Shown piece after piece: positions 34,601 through 45,729 of a stretch of 64,000 nucleotides of DNA; the stretch's first letter is position 1, and every line of letters starts with the position of its first letter. The position numbers were made by a program, and so were the translations under genes. The notes below the pieces were generated by a model, which ran no database searches, was not told the origin of the DNA, and saw only the letters and a program-made list of their open reading frames with translations. The stretch is from positions 15,526,135 through 15,590,134 of the forward strand of contig CM046836.1 in assembly GCA_025618425.1 (NCBI GenBank), given 5' to 3'. This DNA is from Heliocidaris tuberculata. Taxonomy: Eukaryota; Echinodermata; Echinoidea; Camarodonta; Echinometridae.

Positions 34601-37600
34601 ACATATATGAACTGACCAATTCAGAATTCACAATACATCTCCCTTTGTCTCTGTAATTCACTTCGGTAATTCTACAGTTTGGTAGTGACGTGTGCCACTC
34701 CTTGTGTATTTTGGTGTATAAATTTGTGATTGAGAATTTGCTAGAGGAGGGAATATGCAATATTGGGATTATTTCTGTATCAATTTGACACTTTTGGCCC
34801 CAAACCACAAAATTCAGAAGCCTCATTGTGAAATATAGGGAGAAACGACATTCCACACATGTATGTCGAAAAAGAAGAAGGCAATAATAATGTAGATGAT
34901 TTATATCAATTTTCTTTATTCTGGAGTTTGAAAATCCTAAATGGAAACAAACTCGGATCCTAAAATGCCTGTTAAATGTAGGTATTGTAGAAAGAATGAG
35001 TTGAAGCCAGATAGATGTATGTACAAATATATCAGGTATAATGGATCCAGGCTAACTCGGCACTAGGACGAACTCGGCCTTGGCGGAAAATCGTTGCCGA
35101 GTGAGCCCAGAGAGTTGCATTGATCGCAAATACTTGTGTTGAATTTCGCATTAATTACACATTTCAAAACACTTAAATTCAAAATTATTTGATATCATTG
35201 TGTTATATGATTAGCACAGAAGTAATGCTGAAAATTTCAAGAAGTAAAATTATACAAAACATGAAATTTAAGGCTAAAAAAACGGTACAGTGTGTAGCAG
35301 GGACTTCAACTCTTGAAACATAGTCACCCCGCAGTGCCGAGTTAGCCCGACCCCGGTATAATGCCCTTCTGGCTCTCATCTGATGATATATAGCTATATA
35401 ATTTTCTGTTATCTGCAGTATGGATATTCCCTGTCATCAGATGGAAGTTAATGATTAAATATTGTCTCTAAAATGTGTACTTCTTGGTATTCCTACAAAA
35501 AAGTATTTTTTTAAATATTACTTTCAATGTATTTGTCAGGACAAGTCAGCTACAATTCTGGAAGGATTCCGAACTAAAATGGAGGAAGCAGGCATCGCTC
35601 TGTTGATTAACGGACATAATGGTACACCTGTAGGAGGTAAACCTTTTGATCCACTGTCTTAAAATCTCGAAGCGTAAAACAGCAAGATATCGTAAACTTT
35701 TTCTTGACTGAGGGGTTTGTAATAAGCCACAGGGATTTTCAGAAATAAGAGAAGTACCAGTATCAAGTAAAGTACTATGTTGATGCACAATTGCCCCCAT
35801 ACGCTTTTTAACTGTGTGATATTTTGATTCACCAAAGTATTGTGTGATAAGTGGCAATTTGCTCCTTCAAAAAACTTTGATAGAATTTGAAGGCCACTGT
35901 TTAATAGAAAATTGAAAAATAGGGGAACAGTGCAGATGTTTCAATTCATGCTCAAGTTTTGTGATTGCCTATAATTTAAGTCTCACAACCTGTAATGCAG
36001 ATTTAGTTTTGTGGGTTATGGAAAGGACTATCGAAGAGATGTTGATGATATTGGTTTCAAACAAGAAAAGTGAACAAGAAAAGTAAACATTATGCTATTG
36101 TATACATACATGTTACAGTTGGTGCAGCCAGAAATCGGGCTATTAAAGCAAGCAGTGGGCAGTTTTTATGCTTCTTGGATGCAGTGAGTATAATTGGTGT
36201 TTTCTATTACAAAATACTCATCAAAATAAGTTGAGTACTTATGTTCCTACAGTATTTTAAAGTTATCAGAAACGGGTCTGCTCGCTATTCATAGGAACCG
36301 ATTCATTTAACACGCGCTATGAATAGCGGTCCTTATGAGTAGTTATGAATAGTGGTCCTTATGAATGGATGTCCTTATGAATAGCGAGGAAAATTGTCTA
36401 TGGTTTGCTCGCTATTCAGAAGGACTGCTATTTGTACAAAACCGCTATTCATTTAGTCACACGTTATGGATAGCAGTCCTTATGAATAAGTGGTCCTTAT
36501 GAATAGCGGTCCTTGACTAGCAAGGTTACCCCATCAGAAAGCTACCATTCCCTATCAAATGCATCTTAACAATACAGTGCATCCCCCCCAAAAGTTAACA
36601 GTTGGAAAAAGTCTCCCAAAATCCAAAATATATATTTCAAAATATTTGTAGGTAGTTTTCATACCTGTGGATAGATTAGGGTCTCTTCTATCAAATAACA
36701 CCAAAATGTTGCAATATTTTGAGCTTGAGTGAGCAAAAGCAACTTTTGCGAAAGGGTGCCAAATCCAGACTTTACAAGAATTGGTATGTTGTGCTGACCA
36801 GTGTTAACAAATTTGAGAACCATAAAAAGTTGACAGTTGGAAAAAGTCTCCCCAAATGAACATTTCAAAATATGTTCATGAAATGTTCATACTTATGAAT
36901 AGCTTAGGGTCTCTCCTATCAAATGACACCAAAACATCTAACGATATGAGTAAGCAAAGCCATTATTGTGAAATGGTGCAAAATCTTGATGGTGGACAAA
37001 AACTTTGTATGGCGGACAAAACTTTGCATTGGTTCTGTCTGGTATCAGTAAAGTTTAGAGTTTTGAAAAGGCTTAGAAACTTTCATATTCTAATCATTAA
37101 AAGGGCAATTTATGAAAGAATAGGCTTTGTTTTCTGTATGTCTTGACATATCCCATCAAAACTTTATAGTGGACTGAGAAAACCAGCTTGAATTAAAACT
37201 TTGCCAAAATGATATTTCAAAACACTCAGTAAAGCAGTTAATTTCTCACTGAAACATGAAAATATTGATGAGATACATAGGGACATGTCACATACAGAGA
37301 ACAGAACCTCTTCTTTGATAAATTGTCTATCATTGATCAAATTTGAATATTTATAAGCCTTTTCATGACACTGAACTTTGCTGATACCAGCCAGAAGAAA
37401 TACCAATTCTTGTCAAGTCTGGATTTTGCACCTTTTCACAAAAGTAATCTTTGCTCACTTGAGCGTAAAATATCGCCAGATCTTTATGTGTCAATTAATA
37501 GAAGAGATCCTAAGCTATCCACAGGTATGAAATTTTGCTTCATATATTTTGAAATATTCATTTGGGGAGACTTTTTCTGATTGTTAACTTTGGGGGGGGG

Positions 37601-40600
37601 GGCGCAATGTATACGTTATTAATAATTAAGTATATAGATCGAAGGTTTGTTCAAGTAACAAATTTCCCTTTTTGTAATAAAATTTCAGTGGAAGTCAGGA
37701 ACTACTATTGTTCTGGAAAGCTTTGACAACAACAAAAAATCAGGAAAGATATCCCTTCATCAGTTTTCATCACCAGGCTTATACATGTATATCACAATCA
37801 TAGATTAGTAATTTGGACAACTTTGGACACTTACTGAGCAATGCAATGCATATTCAGTCAAAGGAAGAAAATCCACTCCCACTTGAATCTACAGTATATA
37901 GTTAAGTAGATCTACATGTATGTTGTATAATGATAGTAATAATTCCATTTGGATTTACTTCTAGGATGACGTCATGGATAGCAGAAGAATAGAGATTCAG
38001 TATGCTGCAGCCGTCACTAGACCAAATGCTGTAAGTACCTCTTATACTCACACATACGTATGTATGCTTATTGCAAACTAAGAATAAGGGACATCAACAT
38101 TTTTCTATCTGTCACTTTAAATCTTTTGAAGAACTCATGGGAGTGACAAGATAATATGATATTAGGCAGTTAAATAGAGAATTTGATGGTTTTTCTTATT
38201 ACATTTTATGTATCTTATATTTACATTTCATAGGGATTTTATGTTATCGCTACTTAATCAATATATAAAAATAAGCCCTCTGACCCTTTTAGAAGAATAA
38301 GAAAGGTACTATGTATATAATTTGAGGGGAAAAAAATACATGTTGAAAAGTCGGTCCTTAATGTTATGTGGATGCTGACAGACTGATAGTTACACAATGT
38401 ATCATGATATCTTTGATTTTGGAATTATTTGTACCACAGTACATGTCATATCAACTAAATGTAGATCATTTATCATAAAGTATTTAGTGGCGTTCCTTCT
38501 TACCTTTTTATACAAATAAATAAACAAAGGATGAAGATATTTTTAATGAAATATGAAAGCAAAAGAAACATACCATTTGGATGCTTGGAAACTCTCTAAA
38601 CCTCAGCATACTTGCTTGAGCTGCAGGAAGCTTCTTCTGATGCTCGAGAACCAACTGCTCACTGTGGGTGCCGCAGATAGAACTGACCCGCTCAGCTTTA
38701 TTTACTGCTATATAACCTTATCATTTGCTGAGAAAGTTGCTTTGTAAGATACTCCCAGGAAATATTAAGCCTGGTAGACCTGGGCCCCGTTGCATAAAAC
38801 TTACCATTAATGGTAACTCTGCTATCAGTGGTAACTACCATGGTAACATCACTCAACAACCAATCAAAATCAAGGATTCCATGGGAGTTACCATTGATGG
38901 CAAAGTTACCGTTAATGGTAAGTTTTATGCAACGGGGCCCAGATCTGAACATCAAAAGCCGTGGTCAGCATACTGGTACCTATCATGTACATGTACACTT
39001 AAGCAGGTGGAACTAAGAACTTGCTCCTGAATAGAGATTTTTAAAAACCTTTGGAGTTCAAGAACAAAGACAGACTTCCTTCCTTGAAGAGATAAAGACC
39101 TTCAGAAGTATTTGTACAGGTACATGTAGATACATATACTGGTGATAAAACACATGTTTTTTGCCGCTATAAACTAATCTGTATCCAGGAAGTGCATCAT
39201 GTATATGAGGCTTAAATGCGTAGACTGTTCATATGTATGTCATGTACATTTACCTCATTAGATTTTTAAACAGTTGTTTGTAGAAATACAATCCCTTTCT
39301 TTTTTTAATGCTTATAACTAAGCACTTTATATTGAAGAATGACAATAATGTGATATTGCTGTGTGAAAAAGATTTATTAGTATTAGTACACTTTATGTAT
39401 ATTTTGTATATACATGTGTAGTTATTTCTTTTTTTAATTTAGGTTTATTTGTCTGGTCTTTTCAAATATATTAGAATATATTTTGCTAACAAAATGGCTC
39501 ATTTTTTCATGTAAAAGTGAAGGTTGTGTCAAGATTGCATAACAAAGAGAAAAAATCTTGCACCTATTTCTTTATAGACCAGTTTCATATTTCATGCAAA
39601 CCTTTCTGACTGGTTATTTGCTGTTTAGTAAATAAACTAAAATGATTGAACATTGTGCATAAATCTATCTAAACTGCTTGATGATAATTATTGTATAGAA
39701 TCAGCTATGAAAAGATACAGTTGATGTTTACTGTGTGAAAAAAAGAAATTAGCATCTTTTGTACATACATGTACTTATTTTCTGAGTGTCTTTGGTGATT
39801 GTACTTGAGAAGTCACCAAAATATAATTCTTAAAATTACGAAATTAGCAACTAGAAATTATATAACTGGATGATTAAAGCTCATTTCTTTGCATCTGCAT
39901 TCATCTACTTTCAGATTATTGGTTGTAGATTTAGAAGACTTCCTGAAGACTCTACTCCACGATTTACAGATTGGTGCAATAGACTCGAACAAGAGCAGCT
40001 GTATACACAGGTTATTTTGGCAGATAAGAAATTCAACTGCTTTGGAAATTCACTAAAAAAATTTGGAAAGTGTTAAAGTTGTGATCCTGTTTATCCTTTC
40101 GATGTGAATAGCTTCTAAATTTTCTTGAAATCTTTAATAATTGGGACAGATGTTGGAAAAGTGTAAAAAGAAAACAGAAGTTTGTTCATGATGTAGCTTA
40201 GTGAACTTCATTTTTTTCATTCACCATGAATGTGCTTTTAATCTGAGAATCTTGCTAAAAGATCATAGAAATCTGACAGGTTTGTTTTTCATACATTTTG
40301 TAGCTTATCAATTAGTCTGTAGGCAGTAACAATTATTGTAATTGTTATGAATTGTCATTGAATAAGAATATTAGGGTTTTAATTATTATTTTTGCTATTG
40401 TTCCATTTTTATCATGCTTTCTGTCATCATTACTGTTATTGTTTTTTGTTAGAAGTATTATCATTCCAATCATTACTTTTACTATTATTATTTTATCATG
40501 TTTACTATGATTAATACTGATATTATTATTATTGTTATTGTTATCATATATTCCCTGCTGTATTCTTGAATTCTGTTCATATTTTCTGTCAGGCCTACAC

Positions 40601-43600
40601 ATCCCATGGTCCAACGGTCGCCATGCCAACATGGTTCTGCTCAAGACAAGTCTACCACACAGTGGGCAAATTTGATGAAAGTGGAAAGGTCAGTATCTCT
40701 GATATTTGAGGCAAATGTTTTTGCCTGTAAGAAATCTCAAAACAGTAGTGTAGAAGAAGATAAAGATATGAATTTAGAAATCATGTACCTGTAAAAATAG
40801 TATTAATTATAGTCATTGTTTCCCTTCTGCAACAGAACAAGTTTTTGTCCCCGCCGAACGAAGTTCGCGAGGGGACTATGAAACGGGCTCCGTTCGTGTG
40901 TGCGTGTGTGTGTGTGTGTGTCCGTCCGTCCGTCCGTCTGTCCGTGTGTGCTCAAATGTTAGAAAATGCTACTTCTCCGTCATTTCTTGGCCGATTTTGA
41001 TTCTGATTGTTTTATCTGATAGGGCTGGGTGGGGGCTTCCAAACTTCTACACAGAATTTTGAAATTCATTATTCATGCAAATTTATGCAAATTTATTCAA
41101 AATGGCTGAAGGTTCATAATGTTTTCATGTTTTATATTTCAGTTGTATACATGCATTGTTGGTATTCTCTTCTTTTGCATGCAGTAACATTATTATTTTA
41201 GTCACTAAAGTTTTTCACTGAAGTTTTAAGGTTCAGGCTAGTTAATTTCCACAGATCTGCACTTTCGGCGGGGACATATATTACTTGTTATGTTGTTTTC
41301 TCTTTCAAGAGAAACTGGCTTAAAGAATTCTGAATTGTTAATAATTTTGTGGATTGAGTGGGGTAACCTTGCTAGTCATAAGGACCGCTATTCCTAAGGA
41401 CCACTTATTCATAAGGACCGCTATCCATAACGCGTGACTAAATGAATAGCGGTTTTGTACGAATAGCGGTCCTTCTGAATAGTGAGCAAACCATAGACAA
41501 ATTACCTCGCTATTCATAAGGACATCTATTCATAAGGACCACTATTCATAACTACTCATAAGGACCGCTATTCATAACGCGTGTTAAATGAATAGCGGTT
41601 TTCTTTGAATAGCGGTTCTTATGAATAGTGAGCGGACCCCGGGTATGGACCAGCAAAACAAAAATGACTTAATGAAAACTGTGTGAAGTCACTTCCACTG
41701 AAAAGCACAACTTATATATATGAGATTATCCATTGTGCACATGGTGTGGACGGCGAGCTCAACTTCTGTCTCTTTCTTTGATCATTACTCAGCTGTTATA
41801 CATTTTTTACCAAAATAAGTTGGCAGATATCATGTACATGTATTTGTTGAATGTTGTAAACATTCAGTGAAAAGTCTGTTTCATGCATTGAGAAGTCATT
41901 TTCTGTTATTACCAGGACTCAAGTTTACCTTGTAGTAAAGAATAACTTTTTTCTTTTCTACTTTTTTGTGGGTGTTGTGTGGTTTATCTGTCTACTGAGA
42001 ATTTGTTATTCTTATGAAACATGAAAATATGATTTAGAAGGAAAAGAAATCCTTTTTATCGACAGGGTACTCCAGAAGATCTGATCTTCTTCATGGCGCA
42101 TCATAAAAGTGGAGGGGAACTCTATCGGGTTAATGAAGTCCTTATGATATACAGATATCATCCAGGAGCAACAACACACTCTGTTCACAGGTAATAATCA
42201 AAATGGATGAGTGGATGAATGAATGAGGGAAGGAAGGAAGGAATGAGTAAATGAATGGAGAATGAATGAAGAATGAATGAATGAAAAAAGGAAGGAAGGA
42301 AGGAATGATTAAATGAATGAATGAATGGAGAATGGATGAAGAATAAATGAATGAATGAATGAATGAATGAATGAACAAACAAATAAATCAATTGAAACTG
42401 AGTGAATGAATTCTCTAGAGTTGATGATGTCCTTATGATGTACAGGTATCATCTCAAGAGCAACTACACACTCTGTACACAAGTTGGATGATGTGTACCA
42501 GGTTCATGAATGAACAAATGAATGAATGGTTGAATAAATGGATTACAAAATTGTTAATAAATGAATGAATGGATTTAGAAGAAAACCGATTGTTGAATGA
42601 ATAAGTGAATAAATGAACAAAAGAATATCTTTCAAAATTTATAACAGAATAGATGATGGAATGAATGAGAGAATGAATGGAAAAATAACAATGAACACTT
42701 AAGGAATGAATAGATAAAAGGAATATACATAATTATCTGTGTAATCTCCCCCTATTAATCAACACCCTCTTTGATGCAAAATTGATATCTTATTCATAAA
42801 GCTTTCTAAAAAGATATTGATGTTATGGGGGAGAAATGTACCAGTGGAAAGCATTATCAGTGTTCCCAATTAATTCATCTAGCCTTTGCAGAAAATACAT
42901 TTCCTGAATATGATCCTTTCTATTTCTTACAGAGATACAATTTTGGAGATCCAGGTTTCATCGCTTGAGGATCAGGTTCTGAGCAGATGGAAGCAGTTTA
43001 CCATCTGGAATGCTGGCAAGCAGGGTAGAAGATTCTATAGATCACTCAAAGAAGAGAATAAACACAAGGTACTGCCCATTCACACTAAAAAAACTTTCTC
43101 GTATAGCTATATGGAAACCTTACAAAGGCTTACAGATATAATCAATTTTTTCTTGTCTGAACGTTGTATGACAAAACATTTTATAACAAAACAGAGGTAG
43201 AAGCATCATTTGAACATTAACTCCTGTAGACCATCAGGGTTTCTCACCTTTGTAAATATCTCGTCAAACAAAATCTATATTAATGGGCTTTTCATGAAAG
43301 TGTATTGATACTGATCAGTATTTCGTTTGCACTCTCCAGCAATGCTCATGATGGAGGTTAACACTTAATGTATAGTTGTAAGCTGACCTCCCCCCCCAAA
43401 TAGTTTCTGTACATTACATTCACATGTGTGGCATTCTTATCCCTTTTCAAAACAATGATTCTCTATATTACATATCTCTTGAATTTGAATATCATATAGA
43501 TTTCTTGTATAGTGAATACCCTTTTAAATGTGTGGTGTTTATGTCTTACTGTTATGAGTTCTAGCATTAACCTTTAATAAGTCCTGCATGGGCAAATAAG

Positions 43601-45064
43601 ATTGAATTTCTTCAGTTGACTGAAGAAAGAAAACTTTTTTTTGCACAGACATAATATTACATGACAAATAAAAGCATTTCCCCCTTACTTTATCTTTCCA
43701 ATCATCCATTGCTTTGCCAAGAATGAATGGTTAATGGCTTGCATGTGTTAGACTAATTTCCTCTCTTGATGTAAAATGATCTTATCAATTTGTGTTTGTC
43801 TTTGATTGCCAGGTTATTGCATTCTGTGATGTTGATGAAAAGAAGATCGAGAAAGGAGTATATATCTATGAAGAAAGCAAGGTGTGAGATTCCACAACCA
43901 ATTAATAATTCTGTTAAAGAGTTCAATCTTGAAATTACATTTTTGAGCCCATGATAAAGTTTTGGAGAAAATGTGTCTCATGAATAATATGCAATCCCAC
44001 CATGCCCCCCCCCAAAAAAATAAAGCCTACATGCCTACATGCGTATTGATTATCAAAAGTTTTAGATAATATTGCCTTTACTCCCCATTAGGCAATGAAA
44101 TAGTAAGCCCGAGATAACTTCGGTTGGAGTGTATAGAGAAAATATGTGTTATGTCAAAATCATATCGTACCCAACAGGCCAAAGGAAGATTGGAACAACA
44201 TTGCCACATGTACCTTTTCATAATTAGGAGCTCAAAATCAAAATGCGTTATCAGAATTTCCATTACTTATCAGCCACTTTTTTCTTTTTCCCCTTCTCTG
44301 TGTGCATCTGACCTTGCATTCTTTTCAATTCTTTGCCTTGTTACCTGTGTCCTCCTTTTCTTATTGTTCATTTTCTCTCTTTTCCCCCTCTTTTCACTAC
44401 AGAAATTACCAAAACCCAGGGTTCCTATCATCAACTTCACAGATGCTACTCCACCTTTCATAATATGTATGAAACAGGTATGCATCAATGCAATGTAAGA
44501 ATTAAAAATGGAAGTGACATGTTTTCTAAGTTTATTCTATGAGCATTTAGAGGGAATAATGCAAGGAACACTAAAGTTTGAGATCTAGCGATTTTTTTTC
44601 TGGATTGTTAATTAAATGTTTGGGTGTATCATTTGAAACAAGTAATTCCTTATAAATCTCTCTTTTATCCTTCTGTGAAAAGAGTAAATAAATAGCAGTA
44701 TAACCACTGTTCTTTACAAGCTGTCAAGTTTGCCATGTCTAGGGTGAATTGATAACCAAATACAGGTGAAAATAAATTACATCAACTGATCTTTATGGAG
44801 GTTTTTTCCCTTTGTTTGTCTTTAACCTTTATAAAATAATTGCACTATGGACTTCAAATAAACAGCTTTTCAATATTGACTATTTCCCAATAGATGAATG
44901 TTTGGATCATACACTCCTACTTTCTTACAATTATTCCACTTAGCCTTCTACCAGTATCCCTAATTTTTTGCTTATTTCTGCAGGACCTTACAGAAGGTGG
45001 CTTTGAGAAGAACCTGGCATCCTTGAATCTTCAAGAGGGCAAAGACTACTACTTCTGCAGTTGA
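28620..45064 (+). CDS. B3GNTL1: B3GNTL1-like (QTGAL-like) GT2 glycosyltransferase
   Basis: Twelve exons: 28620-28634, 34243-34359, 35540-35636, 36119-36183, 37965-38030, 39915-40010, 40593-40688, 42066-42190, 42933-43068, 43813-43881, 44403-44477 and 44984-45064. All phases agree and the product is 345 residues, close to human B3GNTL1. The ATG sits in GGGAAATGG, and exon 1 encodes MVTKV, mirroring the tiny first coding exon implied by the human start. Key blocks: [13 protein letters not shown] (nucleotide-binding strand), NDAS, FLDADDVM (residues 95-102, the DxD-type metal site), [28 protein letters not shown] and [18 protein letters not shown]3GNTL1 is reported as QTGAL, which adds galactose to queuosine in tRNA-Tyr; GT2 enzymes use a nucleotide sugar. 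The donor after exon 6 (GTTATT, 40011) is weak; the other donors are good. Introns hold transposons and the N gap. Confidence 0.93.
28635..30280. other. Start of B3GNTL1 intron 1, no gene
   Basis: AT-rich with a poly-G tract near 28842-28858, GAGA runs near 29744-29775 and a poly-C tract at 29990-30010. No other feature recognised. Confidence 0.4.
30282..30545 (-). repeat. Two tandem SINE body fragments
   Basis: Segments at about 30300-30365 and 30460-30545 match the body of the SINE at 1052-1325 (CCTGGGT..GAG.GTGGCAAATGTA, then AATGT.TCGCCAA). Each is preceded by GGATTTCAAGAAATGAATC, so a unit of about 160 bases is duplicated. No tRNA head is left. Confidence 0.5.
31418..31917. other. Assembly gap (500 N)
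   Basis: Exactly 500 N, the usual placeholder for a gap of unknown size. It lies in B3GNTL1 intron 1 and breaks no identified exon. Confidence 0.99.
32869..33608. mobile_element. 740-bp MITE, ~185-bp inverted arms, TTAA flanks
   Basis: The left arm starts TTAAAGGAGAATGAAACCC and the right arm ends with its near-complement. Arms of about 185 bases include GGCGATCCTCAAATTGGCAA. TTAA at both ends suggests a piggyBac-type target duplication. The central part (around 33080-33180) recurs in inverted form at about 60130-60235. Confidence 0.7.
35044..35355. mobile_element. 312-bp hAT-like MITE with 8-bp TSD GTATAATG
   Basis: Ends contain GGCTAACTCGGCACT and its complement. GTATAATG occurs at 35036-35043 and 35356-35363. 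An 8-base duplication is the hallmark of hAT elements. It is non-coding and lies in B3GNTL1 intron 2. Confidence 0.75.
36272..36532 (-). repeat. GAATAGCGGTCCTTATG repeat element, copy 1
   Basis: About 260 bases composed of direct and inverted variants of GAATAGCGGTCCTTATGAAT. One end is GGGTCTGCTCGCTATTCATA, the other CTAGCAAGGTTACCCC. An inverted, collinear copy lies at 41360-41640 in the same gene. Confidence 0.7.
36574..37611. mobile_element. ~1.0-kb palindromic element with ACAGTGCATCCC ends
   Basis: The left end (ACAGTGCATCCCCCC..AAAGTTAACA) and right end (TGTTAACTTTGGGGGG..GCGCAATGT) are inverted. Both arms share GGAAAAAGTCTCCC, GGATTTTGCACC-type and AAGCTATCC-type blocks in opposite orientation, meeting near 37190. 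The sequence is the same family as 17560-18388. It lies in B3GNTL1 intron 4. Confidence 0.6.
38781..38942. mobile_element. Hairpin MITE, GGCCCCGTTGCATAAAA family, intronic
   Basis: Ends are GGGCCCCGTTGCATAAAACT and its complement. The internal inverted pair is TTACCATTAATGGTAA with ACCGTTAATGGTAAG, and the centre contains CCAATCAAAATC. Nearly the same sequence as the copy at 26463, in B3GNTL1 intron 5. Confidence 0.75.
40847..41275 (+). mobile_element. Repeat with GTCCCCGCCGA ends, (TCCG)n tract
   Basis: It starts with a hairpin (GTCCCCGCCGAACGAAGTTC, GCGAGGGGAC) and ends with TTTCGGCGGGGAC, inverted to the start. It contains (TG)n, (TCCG)n and the motifs CATTTCTTGGCCGATTTTGA and CTTCTACACAGAATTTTGAA. 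These also occur, in reverse order on the other strand, in the repeat at 2104-2797. Intronic. Confidence 0.6.
41360..41640 (+). repeat. GAATAGCGGTCCTTATG repeat element, copy 2
   Basis: Inverted counterpart of 36272-36532. It begins GGGGTAACCTTGCTAGTCAT and ends AGTGAGCGGACCCC. The two copies lie about 5 kb apart in introns 4 and 7 of the same gene and could pair in the pre-mRNA. Confidence 0.7.
42200..42415. repeat. (GAAT)n / (GGAA)n tetranucleotide repeat
   Basis: Imperfect GAATGAATGAATG and GGAAGGAAGGAA blocks begin 10 bases after the donor of B3GNTL1 exon 8. They continue, more degenerate, to about 42720. Confidence 0.8.
42418..42490 (+). pseudogene. Decayed duplicate of B3GNTL1 exon 8 3' half
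   Basis: GATGTCCTTATGATGTACAG and the next 45 bases match the end of the real exon at 42127-42200 and run into a GAATGAATG tract as the original does. The peptide would read [11 protein letters not shown], against [11 protein letters not shown] in the exon. The GT of the donor is changed (CACAAGTTGG), so it is a relic of a tandem duplication of about 290 bases. Confidence 0.65.
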
Positions 45065-45116
45065 CAGATGCTATATCAATTCCTGGTTATAACGAACAAA
45101 CTGTCAGTATTTGGAG

Positions 45117-45470
45117 TAAACAGTAAACACGGTATACTTTCTTGCCTTTGGAATGTGCATGATTTGACCGGAGGCTTCTGGCATCTTTGAATCATCAAGA
45201 CGGCAAAGACTGCTACTTCTGCAGTCGAAAGATGCCATACAAGTTCCTAGTTTTCACCAACAAATCCCACCGCTGCCACCAGTAATGACAACACTTCAAC
45301 CAGAATAGTTGTATGGTTAACTGACCATTTATAGAGGCATGGCTGTGAACAAAACTGACAGACACTGAACATAAACATGCCTCCAGATGGCAGAAAACAC
45401 ATTGGTGTTGGAGTGAACAGGGTATGCTTTCTTGCCTGTGTAATGTGTATAATTTGACCAGAGGTTTATA
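45117..45470 (+). pseudogene. Decayed tandem copies of B3GNTL1 last exon and 3' UTR
   Basis: The block 45172-45270 repeats the end of exon 12 and its UTR (GGCATCTTTGAATCATCAAG, GGCAAAGACTGCTACTTCTG) with substitutions, about 155 bases after the original. A shorter third copy of the UTR part (GGTATGCTTTCTTGCC..TGTATAATTTGACC) is at 45411-45467. All lie in the predicted 3' UTR. Confidence 0.7.
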
Positions 45471-45723
45471 GTGTACAAAAACTCTTTGCATGAGAGATAA
45501 CATTCCATTTCATGGCACCGCCTGTAACTGAAAGGATGTACCTGTGGACCAATTACCTTAAGACAATACCACACAAGCTTTCTTTCAATCCCAATGAATT
45601 TCTATTTGTTTTTAGGTGGGCATGGCCCACCTGGTCTTGTCTAAATCTCCTCAAGACATCTGTAAAAAACATGAAAGGCACAGGTGACATGTAATATCTG
45701 CTTTGAAAATCACTTTTATTCGG

Positions 45724-45729
45724 AATAAA
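45724..45729 (+). terminator. Poly(A) signal AATAAA, B3GNTL1
   Basis: The first AATAAA on this strand after the stop at 45064 gives a 3' UTR of about 680 bases. Confidence 0.55.

Noticed and set aside
40906..40946. CRISPR-like or telomere-like array from TG/TCCG repeats
   Set aside because: Simple microsatellite inside a transposon; no spacers and a eukaryotic context.
42142..42391. His/Ser/Phe-rich minus-strand ORFs
   Set aside because: Translated GAAT/GGAA tetranucleotide repeat overlapping the real plus-strand exon.
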